Shown here piece by piece: positions 17,231-26,970 of a DNA stretch of 40,195 bases; within the stretch, counting starts at the first letter, position 1; each line of letters starts with the position of its first letter. The DNA is taken from positions 1-40,195 of the forward strand of contig NZ_AEWG01000055.1 of NCBI RefSeq assembly GCF_000190375.1. The letters are read 5' to 3'. Below the pieces are notes generated by a model, which searched no databases, was not told the origin of the DNA, and saw only the letters and a program-made list of their open reading frames with translations. The DNA is from Rubrivivax benzoatilyticus JA2 = ATCC BAA-35. GTDB lineage: Bacteria > Pseudomonadota > Gammaproteobacteria > Burkholderiales > Burkholderiaceae_C. The position numbers were made by a program, and so were the translations under genes.

Positions 17231-18292
17231 ATGGACACCACGACCCTGGGCCGCGACGGCCCCCGCGTCTCGAGGATCTGCCTCGGGACGATGACCTTCG
17301 GCGAACAGGTGGGCGAAGCCGACGCCCACGCCATCCTCGACCGTGCCGTCGAACTCGGCATCGACTTCCTCGACGCTGCCGAGATGTACCCGGTGCCGGC
17401 ACGCGCCGAGACCCAAGGTGCGACCGAGGCCATCATCGGCCGCTGGCTGGCGGCGCGGCCCGGGCTGCGCGATCGCCTGGTGATCGCGAGCAAGGTCGCC
17501 GGGCCGTCGCGCAACATGGACTGGATCCGCGGCGGCGCGCTCGACCTGGCGCCGGCCGACATCGTCGCCGCCTGCGACGCCAGCCTGGCGCGGCTGCAGA
17601 CCGACGTCATCGACCTCTACCAGATCCACTGGCCGAACCGCAACGCGCCGATGTTCGGCGGCCTGTACTTCGACCCGGCCAAGGACCGCGAGCAGACCGG
17701 CATCCGCGAGCAGCTCGAAGCGCTGGCCGGCCTGGTGAAGGCCGGCAAGGTGCGCCACGTCGGCCTGTCCAACGAGACGCCGTGGGGGCTGCTGGAGTTC
17801 GTGCGTCTGGCCGAGCAGCACGGCCTGCCGCGGGTGGTCAGCGTGCAGAACCCGTACGCGCTGGTCAACCGCAGCGTCGACAACGGCCTGGACGAGGCGC
17901 TGCACCGCAGCGGTGTCGGCCTGCTGGCGTATTCGCCGCTGGGTTTCGGCGCGCTGACCGGCAAGTACGACGCCACCGGCTTCGAGGCCGCGCCGGCGGC
18001 CACCGGCCGCCTGGCGCAGTTCGCCAGCATGCGTTTGCAGCGCTGGGCGCGTGACGAGGCGCTGGTCGCGGCGCGCGAGTACAACGCGCTGGCGCGCCGC
18101 CACGGCCTGACGCCCACGCAGCTGGCGCTGGCCTTCTGCTACCGCAGCTGGCGCGTCGCCAGCACCATCATCGGTGTCACCAGCATCGCCCAGCTCGAGG
18201 AGGACGTCGCCGCCTGGTCGGTCGAACTGTCGCCCGAACTGCTGGCCGAGATCGACGCGATCCGCTGGCGCCACCGCGACCCTGCCCAGTGA
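17231..18292 (+). CDS. tas: Tas-like NADP(H)-dependent aldo/keto reductase
   Basis: The protein has 353 residues and follows E. coli Tas closely throughout (GLGTMTFGEQ-like start ICLGTMTFGEQVGEADAH, then AEMYPVPARAETQG). The catalytic tetrad of the superfamily is visible: Asp in DFLDAAEMY, Tyr in EMYPVP, Lys in VIASKVAGPSRN and His in YQIHWPN. It should be a soluble oxidoreductase of aldehydes or ketones; the physiological substrate of Tas is not settled. The ATG at 17231 matches the family start; the open frame extends 13 codons upstream. YbaK follows after only 4 bases, so the two are probably co-transcribed. Confidence 0.92.
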   Translation: MDTTTLGRDGPRVSRICLGTMTFGEQVGEADAHAILDRAVELGIDFLDAAEMYPVPARAETQGATEAIIGRWLAARPGLRDRLVIASKVAGPSRNMDWIRGGALDLAPADIVAACDASLARLQTDVIDLYQIHWPNRNAPMFGGLYFDPAKDREQTGIREQLEALAGLVKAGKVRHVGLSNETPWGLLEFVRLAEQHGLPRVVSVQNPYALVNRSVDNGLDEALHRSGVGLLAYSPLGFGALTGKYDATGFEAAPAATGRLAQFASMRLQRWARDEALVAAREYNALARRHGLTPTQLALAFCYRSWRVASTIIGVTSIAQLEEDVAAWSVELSPELLAEIDAIRWRHRDPAQ

Positions 18293-18296
18293 GCCC

Positions 18297-18791
18297 ATGG
18301 CCAAGAAGAACGCCCACGTCAGCGAGACGCCGGCGACGCAGTTCCTGCGCCGCGCCGGCATCGAGTTCAGCGAACACGTCTACGACTACGTCGACCACGG
18401 CGGCACCGCCGAGTCCTCGCGCCAGCTCGGCGTGGCCGAGCACGAGGTCGTGAAGACGCTGGTGATGCAGGACGAACACGCCCACCCGCTCGTCGTGCTG
18501 ATGCACGGCGACCGCCAGGTCAGCACGAAGAACCTGGCGCGCGAGATCGGCGCCAAGTCGGTCGAGCCCTGCAAGCCCGAGGTCGCGCAGCGCCACAGCG
18601 GCTACCTCGTCGGCGGCACCTCGCCGTTCGGCACGAAGAAGACGATGCCGGTCTACGTCGAGGCCAGCGTGCTGGAGCTGCCGCGCATCCTGATCAACGG
18701 CGGCCGCCGCGGTTTCCTCGTCGGCATCGACCCGCGTGTGCTGCCCGGCGCCGTCGGCGCCCGGCCGGTGCACTGCGCGCTCGCCGGCTGA
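18297..18791 (+). CDS. ybaK: YbaK-type Cys-tRNA(Pro) deacylase
   Basis: The protein has 164 residues. It belongs to the YbaK/EbsC editing domain family, which in bacteria hydrolyses Cys mischarged on tRNA-Pro. Seen in the sequence: the N-terminal ATQFLRRAGIEF segment, the catalytic-region Lys in HEVVKTLVM, the RQVSTKNLAREIG segment and the conserved glycine loop GGTSPFGTKK, followed by INGGRRGFLV. It begins 4 bases after the tas-like gene and its stop abuts that of the convergent regulator (TGATCA at 18789-18794). Confidence 0.93.
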   Translation: MAKKNAHVSETPATQFLRRAGIEFSEHVYDYVDHGGTAESSRQLGVAEHEVVKTLVMQDEHAHPLVVLMHGDRQVSTKNLAREIGAKSVEPCKPEVAQRHSGYLVGGTSPFGTKKTMPVYVEASVLELPRILINGGRRGFLVGIDPRVLPGAVGARPVHCALAG

Positions 18792-19343
18792 TCAGCCGGC
18801 CATCGCCGCCGACAGCGCCTCGGGCGTCACCGGCTTCATCAGCAGCGGGATGCCGTCGGGCAGCGGCCCGAAGCGCTCCAGCGACGGGCCGGCGTGGCTG
18901 GTCGCCAGCACGATGCGCATCTTCTGCGTCGCCGGGTTCTCGCGCAGCTTGCGGATCATCTGCAGGCCGTCGAGGCCGGGCAGGTCGATGTCGGTGATCA
19001 GCCAGTCCGGCACGTCGCGGCCGGCATCCAGCAGCGCGGTGAAGCCGTCGGCGAAGACGCGCAGCCGGGCGTCGGGGCGCAGGTCCGACAGGTGCGACTC
19101 GATCAGCGCCGCGGTCACCGGATCGTCCTCGACCAGCATGATCGACTCGACGCCGTCGGCGGCCTCGAAACGCGCACGCCGTTCGGCGACCATGCGTTCG
19201 ACGGCCTCGGCGTCGAGGCGGCGATGCCCGCCCATCGTCTTCCAGGCCGGCAGGTGACCGGCGTCGACCCACTTCTGGATCGTCTGTGGCGATACCCCGA
19301 GGCGCTCCGCCGCCTGGGCCGTCGTGATTGTTTTTCGTTGCAT
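18792..19343 (-). CDS. Excisionase-type HTH joined to a response-regulator receiver domain
   Basis: The protein has 183 residues. Residues 1-52 form a small MerR/excisionase-type helix-turn-helix (TTAQAAERLGVSPQTIQKWV, followed by GHLPAWKTMGGHRRL). Residues 60-183 form a CheY-like receiver: acidic pocket MLVEDD, phospho-acceptor Asp in LITDIDLPGLDG, Thr/Ser in VLATSHA and Lys in LLMKPVT. The DNA-binding domain is thus N-terminal and of the BldC/excisionase type, the reverse of usual response regulators. It probably binds DNA under the control of phosphorylation; no kinase gene is adjacent. The ATG at 19343 was chosen because the HTH starts right after it; a longer frame to 19439 would translate a structured leader. 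Confidence 0.88.
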   Translation of the reverse strand: MQRKTITTAQAAERLGVSPQTIQKWVDAGHLPAWKTMGGHRRLDAEAVERMVAERRARFEAADGVESIMLVEDDPVTAALIESHLSDLRPDARLRVFADGFTALLDAGRDVPDWLITDIDLPGLDGLQMIRKLRENPATQKMRIVLATSHAGPSLERFGPLPDGIPLLMKPVTPEALSAAMAG

Positions 19344-19397
19344 TCGGCGCTGCCGGGTTGTCGTCGAAAAATGGGCTCTCGGGGCATCCTCCCGCCC

Positions 19398-19439
19398 GAT
19401 GACATGGCTCCGGGGCGGCAGTCCCCGGCCTGTCGTCAT
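19398..19439 (-). other. Stem-loop in the leader of the HTH-receiver gene
   Basis: An inner stem CCGGGG/CCCCGG (19410-19415 with 19423-19428, loop of 7 bases) is framed by an outer partly paired stem ATGACA and TGTCGTCAT (19399-19404, 19431-19439). It lies about 55 bases upstream of the HTH-receiver start, in the 262-base divergent gap with plsY. I do not recognise a known riboswitch. It could be a leader RNA structure, an operator or chance in GC-rich DNA. Confidence 0.3.
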
Positions 19440-19605
19440 ATCTTCGCGAGCCTGGCGCCGATCATCTCACGAATGACCGGATGGTCGACGCGCCGGGCGA
19501 GTGGATGCAGCAAACAATGTACCCGCCCCGGCCGGCTCGCGTTGTCGCCGCGGCGTCGCCGTCGCGCGGGGAGCGGGGCCGCCGGCGACCTTACACTTGC
19601 GCCCC

Positions 19606-20316
19606 ATGTTCTCGCTTCCTGCGGCGGCCGCGATCCTGGCCGCCTACTTGCTCGGTTCCCTGTCCTTCGCCGTTCTGGTCAGCCGCACGATGGGGCTGGC
19701 CGACCCCCGCAGTTACGGGTCGGGCAACCCCGGCGCGACCAACGTGCTGCGTTCGGGCAACAAGAAGGCGGCGCTGATGACGCTGCTGTTCGACGCGCTG
19801 AAGGGCTATCTGCCGGTGCTGGCCGTCGTGCTGTTCGGTGCGCGCTGGGGCCTGGCGCCGACGGTCGCGGCCTTCGTCGGCCTCGCGGCCTTCGTCGGCC
19901 ACCTGTGGCCGGTGTTCTTCCGCTTCCAGGGCGGCAAGGGCGTGGCCACGGCCGCCGGCGCGCTGCTCGGCCTGAACCCGGCGCTCGGCGCCGCGGTGCT
20001 GGCGGTCTGGCTGCTGGTGGCCTTCACGACGCGCTACTCGTCGCTGGCCTCGATCGCCGCGGCCTTCTGCGCGCCGCTGGTGCAGGCGCTGGTCTGGGGT
20101 GTCGACCTCTCGATGCTGGCCATCGTCGGCATGAGCCTGCTGCTGGTCTGGCGGCACGAGGGCAACATCCGCAAGCTGCTGGCCGGCACCGAGTCGAAGA
20201 TCGGCCAGAAGGCGGCGCCGGCGGCCTCGCACACCAAGGCGTCGGCGCATCCGCCGCGTCACCTCCACACCTCGCAACCCAAGTCCGGCCACGGCCGGAA
20301 AGGACACCGCAAATGA
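19606..20316 (+). CDS. plsY: Glycerol-3-phosphate acyltransferase PlsY
   Basis: The protein has 236 residues and about five membrane segments. PlsY transfers the acyl chain from acyl-phosphate to glycerol-3-phosphate, the first step of phospholipid synthesis in most bacteria. Its three motifs are present: SYGSGNPGATNVLR, FQGGKGVATAAG and WRHEGNIRKLLAGTESKIG. A basic, Ala/His-rich tail of about 35 residues after the last motif is longer than usual. The ATG at 19606 was chosen because the first membrane segment starts 5 residues later. Its TGA overlaps the next start (ATGA at 20313-20316). A -10-like TACACT lies 8 bases before the ATG. Confidence 0.96.
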   Translation: MFSLPAAAAILAAYLLGSLSFAVLVSRTMGLADPRSYGSGNPGATNVLRSGNKKAALMTLLFDALKGYLPVLAVVLFGARWGLAPTVAAFVGLAAFVGHLWPVFFRFQGGKGVATAAGALLGLNPALGAAVLAVWLLVAFTTRYSSLASIAAAFCAPLVQALVWGVDLSMLAIVGMSLLLVWRHEGNIRKLLAGTESKIGQKAAPAASHTKASAHPPRHLHTSQPKSGHGRKGHRK

Positions 20317-20657
20317 TCCAGCGCTTCGACGTCGGCCCGCGCCTGTCGGAAATGGCCGTGCACAACGGCGTCTGCTACCTCGCCGGCCAGGTGGCCGCCG
20401 ACGACACGCAGGACATCGCCGGCCAGACGCGCCAGGTGCTGGCCGCGATCGACGCGCTGCTGGCGCGCGCCGGCAGCGACAAGTCGCGCCTGCTGATGGT
20501 GCAGATCTTCATCGCCGACCTGGCCGACTTCCCGGCGATGAACGAGGTCTGGGAAGCCTGGCTGCCGGCCGGCGCCGCGCCCCCGCGGGCCACCGTGCAG
20601 GCCGCGCTGGCGCGCCCGGGCTGGAAGGTCGAGCTGGTGGTCACCGCCGCGCTCTGA
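20313..20657 (+). CDS. RidA-family (YjgF/YER057c) protein
   Basis: The protein has 114 residues, typical of the trimeric RidA fold. RidA proteins hydrolyse reactive enamine/imine intermediates, and some relatives act in specific pathways. The family Arg that binds the carboxylate is seen in PPRATVQAAL; other signatures are GVCYLAGQVA and LLMVQIFIADL. The sequence resembles the YoaB/YjgH-like subfamilies rather than archetypal RidA. Its ATG overlaps the plsY stop and is preceded by an AAAGGA ribosome binding site inside plsY, so it is translated with plsY. A role in lipid metabolism is not implied. Confidence 0.88.
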   Translation: MIQRFDVGPRLSEMAVHNGVCYLAGQVAADDTQDIAGQTRQVLAAIDALLARAGSDKSRLLMVQIFIADLADFPAMNEVWEAWLPAGAAPPRATVQAALARPGWKVELVVTAAL

Positions 20658-20749
20658 CACCGTGGCGTCGCGCCGGCGCACACATCTGCTTGCAGATCGC
20701 TGAATCCGCAACGGCTTAAGGCGCCCGGGGGAGGGTCGTAGATCGGGGC

Positions 20750-21967
20750 ATGCACCCCGTGAACACCTCCCGGCATCTCGTCGCGCTGGCCTGTCTGCTG
20801 GCGCTGGCCGCCTGCGGTGGCGGCTCCGACGGCGATGATGCCGCCGCAGCCGACGCGGCTGCCGTCGACGCTCTCGCCGACAGCGAACTCGCCGCCGCCT
20901 CGGCGCTGCTGGACACCCGCTCCGACGCGCTCGCCTGGGACGCAGCCGACGCCGCGCCCGATGCTGATGCCGACGCCGACACCCAGGCCTCCGGCGATGC
21001 TGCCGCCGCCCGGGTGACGGCGGCGGCCTTGCGGCGCCCGAAGGCACCGGCAGCGCCGCCCCCGCCGGCCACCAGCGCGACGGTGTCCGACGCCGAGCGC
21101 ATTGCCGCGGCCAAGGCCACGGCCGCCAGCACCCGCAACGCCTGCGCCCAGGCACGCCCGTTCTACTGGGAGATCGGCAATGCCGCCGGCCGCCAGGTCA
21201 GCGGTTCGGTGGCCGACGCCGGGACGACGGCGCCGAAGTCGACGCTGCCGATCAGCATCGCGTCAGCCTCGAAGTGGCTGTACGGCGGCTACGTCGCGCA
21301 ACTGCGCGCCGGGGCGCTGACGGCCAGCGACCGCAAGTTCCTGTCGATGACCTCCGGCTACGCCTCGCTCGGCAGTTGCAGCGGCCTGGCCAGCGTCGAC
21401 GCCTGCCTCGCGTCGGGCAGCAACGGCGTGTACACCCCGGCCTACGACGGCCTGTTCAAGTACGACGGCGGCCACATGGAGAAGCACGCCAGCCTGGTCG
21501 GCCTGGGCGCGCTGACGACCAAGGCGCTGGCCACCGAGTTCAAGGCCAGGCTGGGCAGCGACATCGCGCTGTCGTTCTCGCAGCCGCTGATGGCCGGCGG
21601 CGCGGTGATCTCCACCGACGCCTATGCGCTGTTCCTGCGCAAGATCCTCGGCGGCAAGCTGCAGATGAAGTCGCTGCTCGGCAGCGGCCCGGTCTGCACC
21701 AACCCCGCCACCTGCGCCAGCGCGGTGTACGCGCCGCTGCCGCTGAGCGAGAGCTGGCACTACTCGGTGGGCCACTGGGTCGAGGACGACCCGAAGGTCG
21801 GTGACGGCGCGTTCAGCAGCCCGGGCGCCTTCGGCTTCTACCCGTGGATCGACGCGACGAAGACCCGCTACGGCATCGTCGCGCGCGTGGCACCCAACGG
21901 CGCGCTCGGTTCGGTGAACTGCGGCCGGCTGATCCGCTCGGCCTGGGCCAGCGGCGTCGCGCAGTAA
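20750..21967 (+). CDS. Lipoprotein with serine beta-lactamase-like domain
   Basis: The protein has 405 residues. A signal peptide ends in a lipobox LALAAC followed by GGGSDGDD, so it is lipid-anchored. Residues 28-125 are low-complexity Ala/Asp/Pro-rich linker. From about 135 on the chain is compact, with SxxK (Ser172-Ala-Ser-Lys175 in SIASASKWLYGGYV), MTSGYASLGSC reminiscent of the HTSGL segment of class C beta-lactamase relatives, and FKYDGGHMEK in the place of the Tyr motif. Four or more Cys in the mature part suggest disulphides. It is likely a periplasmic serine hydrolase of the beta-lactamase/esterase superfamily; enzyme activity and substrate are uncertain because the canonical YxN is not clear. 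It ends one base before the convergent YciO-like gene. Confidence 0.75.
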   Translation: MHPVNTSRHLVALACLLALAACGGGSDGDDAAAADAAAVDALADSELAAASALLDTRSDALAWDAADAAPDADADADTQASGDAAAARVTAAALRRPKAPAAPPPPATSATVSDAERIAAAKATAASTRNACAQARPFYWEIGNAAGRQVSGSVADAGTTAPKSTLPISIASASKWLYGGYVAQLRAGALTASDRKFLSMTSGYASLGSCSGLASVDACLASGSNGVYTPAYDGLFKYDGGHMEKHASLVGLGALTTKALATEFKARLGSDIALSFSQPLMAGGAVISTDAYALFLRKILGGKLQMKSLLGSGPVCTNPATCASAVYAPLPLSESWHYSVGHWVEDDPKVGDGAFSSPGAFGFYPWIDATKTRYGIVARVAPNGALGSVNCGRLIRSAWASGVAQ

Positions 21968-21968
21968 G

Positions 21969-22592
21969 TCAGAGCCCCAGGCGCGACAGTTCGCCGCGGC
22001 CCTGGCGCACCAGCACCGGGTCCTCGGCGGTCATGTCCAGCACCGTCGTCGGCTCCATCGGGCAGGCGCCGGCGTCGATGATCGCCGGCAGCAGCTTGCC
22101 CAGCCGGTCCTGGATCTCGTCGACGTCGTTCAGCGGCTCGTCGTCGCCCGGCAGGATCAGCGTCGTCGCCAGCAGCGGTTCGCCGTAGACGGCCAGCAGG
22201 TCCTGCGTGACCTGGTGGTCGGGCACCCGCAGGCCGATCGTGCGCCGCGAGGGGTGCGACACGCGCCGCGGCACTTCCTTCGTGGCGTCGAGGATGAAGG
22301 TGTAGGGCCCCGGCGTGCCGAGCTTCAGCAGCCGGTACTGGCGGTTGTCGACACGCGCGTAGTTGGCGAGCTCCGACAGGTCGCGGCACAGCAGCGTCAG
22401 CAGGTGCTTGTCGTCGATGCCGCGCAGCCGGCGCAGCTGTTCGGCGGCGGCCTTGTCGTCGAGCCGGCAGACGAGCGCGTAGCTCGAGTCGGTCGGCACG
22501 GCGAGCACGTCGCCGCCGCGCAGCAGCTCGGCGGCCTGCTTCAGCAGCCGCGGCTGCGGGTTGTCGGGATGGACCTCGAAACGCAGCGTCAC
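21969..22592 (-). CDS. YciO/Sua5-family protein (threonylcarbamoyl-AMP synthase-like)
   Basis: The protein has 207 residues. The Sua5/YciO/YrdC fold is recognised by LRGGDVLAVPTDSSYALVC, LRGIDDKHLLTLLC and GPYTFILDATKEVPRRV. TsaC/Sua5 members make threonylcarbamoyl-AMP for the t6A modification of tRNA; the YciO branch is closely related but its role is less certain, and this sequence reads like YciO. The GTG start at 22592 is supported by AGGAG five bases upstream and by the position of the fold; a longer frame reaches 22688 inside the fumarase gene. It follows fumarase by 13 bases and is probably co-transcribed. Confidence 0.87.
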   Translation of the reverse strand: MTLRFEVHPDNPQPRLLKQAAELLRGGDVLAVPTDSSYALVCRLDDKAAAEQLRRLRGIDDKHLLTLLCRDLSELANYARVDNRQYRLLKLGTPGPYTFILDATKEVPRRVSHPSRRTIGLRVPDHQVTQDLLAVYGEPLLATTLILPGDDEPLNDVDEIQDRLGKLLPAIIDAGACPMEPTTVLDMTAEDPVLVRQGRGELSRLGL

Positions 22593-22605
22593 CGGGTCTC
22601 CTGTT

Positions 22606-24132
22606 TCAGGCGACGACGACCGGGATCTTGCCGATCTTCGCCTGCCACTCCTGCGGCCCGGTCTGGTGGGCGCTGGTGCCGCCGGCATCCACCGCCACCG
22701 TCACCGGCATGTCGACGACGTCGAACTCGTAGATCGCCTCCATGCCCAGGTCGGCGAAGCCGACGACCTTGGCCGCCTTGATCGCCTTGGACACGAGGTA
22801 GGCGGCGCCGCCGACGGCCATCAGGTAGGCGCTCTGGTTGTCCTTGATCGCCTGGATCGCCACCGGGCCGCGTTCGGCCTTGCCGACCATCGCGATCAGG
22901 CCGGTCTTCTCCAGCATCATGCGGGTGAACTTGTCCATGCGCGTCGCGGTGGTCGGGCCGGCCGGGCCGACGACCTCGTCGCGCACCGGGTCGACCGGGC
23001 CGACGTAGTAGATGACGCGGTTGGTGAAGTCCACCGGCAGCGGCTCGCCGCGTTCCAGCATGTCCTGGATGCGCTTGTGCGCGGCGTCGCGGCCGGTGAG
23101 CATCTTGCCGCTCAGCAGCAGCGTCTGCCCCGGCTTCCAGCTCGCCACCTGCGCCGGCGTCAGCGTGTTCAGGTCGACACGTTCGCTCTTGTTGTAGTCG
23201 GGCGCCCAGTGCACGTCGGGCCACAGGTCCAGGCTCGGCGGCTCCAGGAAGGCCGGGCCCGAGCCGTCGAGCACGAAGTGCGCGTGGCGCGTCGCGGCGC
23301 AGTTCGGGATCATCGCGATCGGCTTGCTCGCGGCGTGCGTCGGCCAGGTCTTGATCTTGACGTCCAGCACCGTCGTCAGGCCGCCCAGGCCTTGCGCGCC
23401 GATGCCCAGCGCGTTGACCTTCTCGTAGAGCTCGATGCGCAGCTCTTCCAGCTTGTTGGCCGGGCCGCGCTGCAGCAGCTCGTGCATGTCGATGTCGTCC
23501 ATCAGCGACTCCTTGGCGAGCAGCGCGGCCTTCTCCGCGGTGCCGCCGACGCCGATGCCCAGCATGCCCGGCGGGCACCAGCCGGCGCCCATCGTCGGCA
23601 CGGTCTTGAGCACCCAGTCGACGATCGAGTCGCTGGGGTTGAGCATGTAGACCTTGCTCTTGTTCTCGCTGCCGCCGCCCTTGGCGGCCACCGTCACGTC
23701 GACCTTGTCGCCGGGCACGACCTCCATGAAGACCACGGCCGGCGTGTTGTCGCGGGTGTTCTTGCGCTCGAAGATCGGGTCGGCCAGCACCGACGCACGC
23801 AGCTTGTTGTCCGGGTGGTTGTAGCCGCGGCGCACGCCTTCGTCGACGGCGTCCTGGATCGAGCCGGTGAAGCCTTCCCACTTCACGTCCATGCCGATCT
23901 TCAGGAACACGTTGACGATGCCGGTGTCCTGGCAGATCGGGCGCTTGCCTTCCGCGCACATCCGCGAGTTGGTCAGGATCTGCGCGATCGCGTCCTTGGC
24001 CGCCGGGCTCTGCTCGCGCTCGTAGGCGCGTGCGAGGTGGGCGATGAAGTCGGCCGGGTGGTAGTACGAGATGTACTGCAGCGCGGCGGCGACCGATTCG
24101 ATCAGGTCGGCCTGGCGGATCGTCGTGGTCAT
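22606..24132 (-). CDS. fumA: Class I (iron-sulfur) fumarate hydratase
   Basis: The protein has 508 residues. Class I fumarases interconvert fumarate and L-malate in the TCA cycle with a [4Fe-4S] cluster. Three candidate cluster Cys are visible: Cys67 in PICQDTG, Cys186 in GWCPPGMLGIGVGG and Cys278 in IPNCAATRHAHF. The N-terminal alpha part and C-terminal beta part (VGPVDPVRDEVVGPAGPTT, then GKAERGP) are fused in one chain, as in E. coli FumA/FumB. The cluster makes the enzyme sensitive to oxygen and superoxide. A YqhA-like gene lies 19 bases upstream and a YciO-like gene 13 bases downstream on the same strand. Confidence 0.96.
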   Translation of the reverse strand: MTTTIRQADLIESVAAALQYISYYHPADFIAHLARAYEREQSPAAKDAIAQILTNSRMCAEGKRPICQDTGIVNVFLKIGMDVKWEGFTGSIQDAVDEGVRRGYNHPDNKLRASVLADPIFERKNTRDNTPAVVFMEVVPGDKVDVTVAAKGGGSENKSKVYMLNPSDSIVDWVLKTVPTMGAGWCPPGMLGIGVGGTAEKAALLAKESLMDDIDMHELLQRGPANKLEELRIELYEKVNALGIGAQGLGGLTTVLDVKIKTWPTHAASKPIAMIPNCAATRHAHFVLDGSGPAFLEPPSLDLWPDVHWAPDYNKSERVDLNTLTPAQVASWKPGQTLLLSGKMLTGRDAAHKRIQDMLERGEPLPVDFTNRVIYYVGPVDPVRDEVVGPAGPTTATRMDKFTRMMLEKTGLIAMVGKAERGPVAIQAIKDNQSAYLMAVGGAAYLVSKAIKAAKVVGFADLGMEAIYEFDVVDMPVTVAVDAGGTSAHQTGPQEWQAKIGKIPVVVA

Positions 24133-24151
24133 GGGCGGGTCGTCCGTTGGG

Positions 24152-24754
24152 TCAGTCGTTGGCGTGCTGGGCGTGCACCATCACGCGGTCGGCGAGCGCG
24201 ATCGCCAGCGCCGAGAACAGGAAGGCGATGTGGATCACGGTCTGCCAGATCAGCACCTTCTCCGAGTAGTTGGCGGCGTTGATGAAGGTCTTCAGCAGGT
24301 GGATCGAGCTGATGCCGATGATCGCCGTGGCCAGCTTCACCTTCAGCACCGAGGCGTTCACGTGGCTCAGCCACTCGGGCTGGTCGGGGTGGCCTTCGAG
24401 GCGCAGCCGCGAGACGAAGGTCTCGTAGCCGCCGACGATCACCATGATCAGCAGGTTGCTGATCATCACGACGTCGATCAGCGCCAGCACGACCAGCATG
24501 ATGATCGTCTCGTTGAGGCCGGTGACCTCGGTCTCGCTCTTGTAGCCGATGTTCTTGACCAGCAGCTCGAGCGCGTGCTGGTCGCCGAAGGCCGCCTCGA
24601 TGAGGTGGACCAGTTCGACCCAGAAGTTGAAGACGTAGACCGCCTGGGCGAGGATCAGCCCCAGGTACAGCGGCAGCTGCAGCCAGCGGCTGGCGAAGAT
24701 CAGCGCTGGCAGGGGCCCCAGCTTCGGGACCGCGCCGGTGTTTTCAGGCTTCAT
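24152..24754 (-). CDS. YqhA/UPF0114-family membrane protein
   Basis: The protein has 200 residues and about four membrane helices ([70 protein letters not shown]). The pattern, including [13 protein letters not shown] near the start and [11 protein letters not shown] after the second helix, is that of the TIGR00645/YqhA family (UPF0114), conserved inner-membrane proteins of unknown function. The pairing with class I fumarase 19 bases downstream suggests co-transcription. A -10-like TACAAT (24796-24791 on the minus strand) lies about 37 bases before the ATG. Confidence 0.9.
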   Translation of the reverse strand: MKPENTGAVPKLGPLPALIFASRWLQLPLYLGLILAQAVYVFNFWVELVHLIEAAFGDQHALELLVKNIGYKSETEVTGLNETIIMLVVLALIDVVMISNLLIMVIVGGYETFVSRLRLEGHPDQPEWLSHVNASVLKVKLATAIIGISSIHLLKTFINAANYSEKVLIWQTVIHIAFLFSALAIALADRVMVHAQHAND

Positions 24755-24790
24755 GAGAGGGGGGAAGGGCGCGAATGCGCGATGACGTAA

Positions 24791-24796
24791 ATTGTA
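24791..24796 (-). promoter_or_regulatory. Possible -10 element for the yqhA-fumarase-yciO operon
   Basis: The minus strand reads TACAAT here (5 of 6 consensus bases), about 37 bases before the YqhA start, in the AT-richest spot of the 177-base gap divergent with acs. No good -35 is seen at 16-18 bases upstream, so this is a weak prediction. Confidence 0.35.
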
Positions 24797-24931
24797 GTTC
24801 GCGCCTTGAGCGCGGACAGATCCGCTTCACGGCGCCGGACGGGAGAGTAAGCGGTTCGTAAGAGCCCTTGCCTACCTTCCGAGCCATCGGTCGACACCGA
24901 ACCGAGCCATCAAATCTAGGAGACTGACATC

Positions 24932-26914
<1,983 letters not shown>

Positions 26915-26933
26915 TCCCTCGGCCGGCGTGTGG

Positions 26934-26959
26934 AAAGGGGCTCCTCGGAGCCCCTTTTT
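26934..26959 (+). terminator. Rho-independent terminator after acs (bidirectional)
   Basis: The stem GGGGCTCC (26937-26944) pairs with GGAGCCCC (26947-26954), extended by AAA and TTT, and is followed by TTTTT on the plus strand. On the minus strand it ends in TTTCC, so it may also stop the convergent cytochrome c gene that ends at 26971. Confidence 0.9.
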
Positions 26960-26970
26960 CCTGTCCGCGT

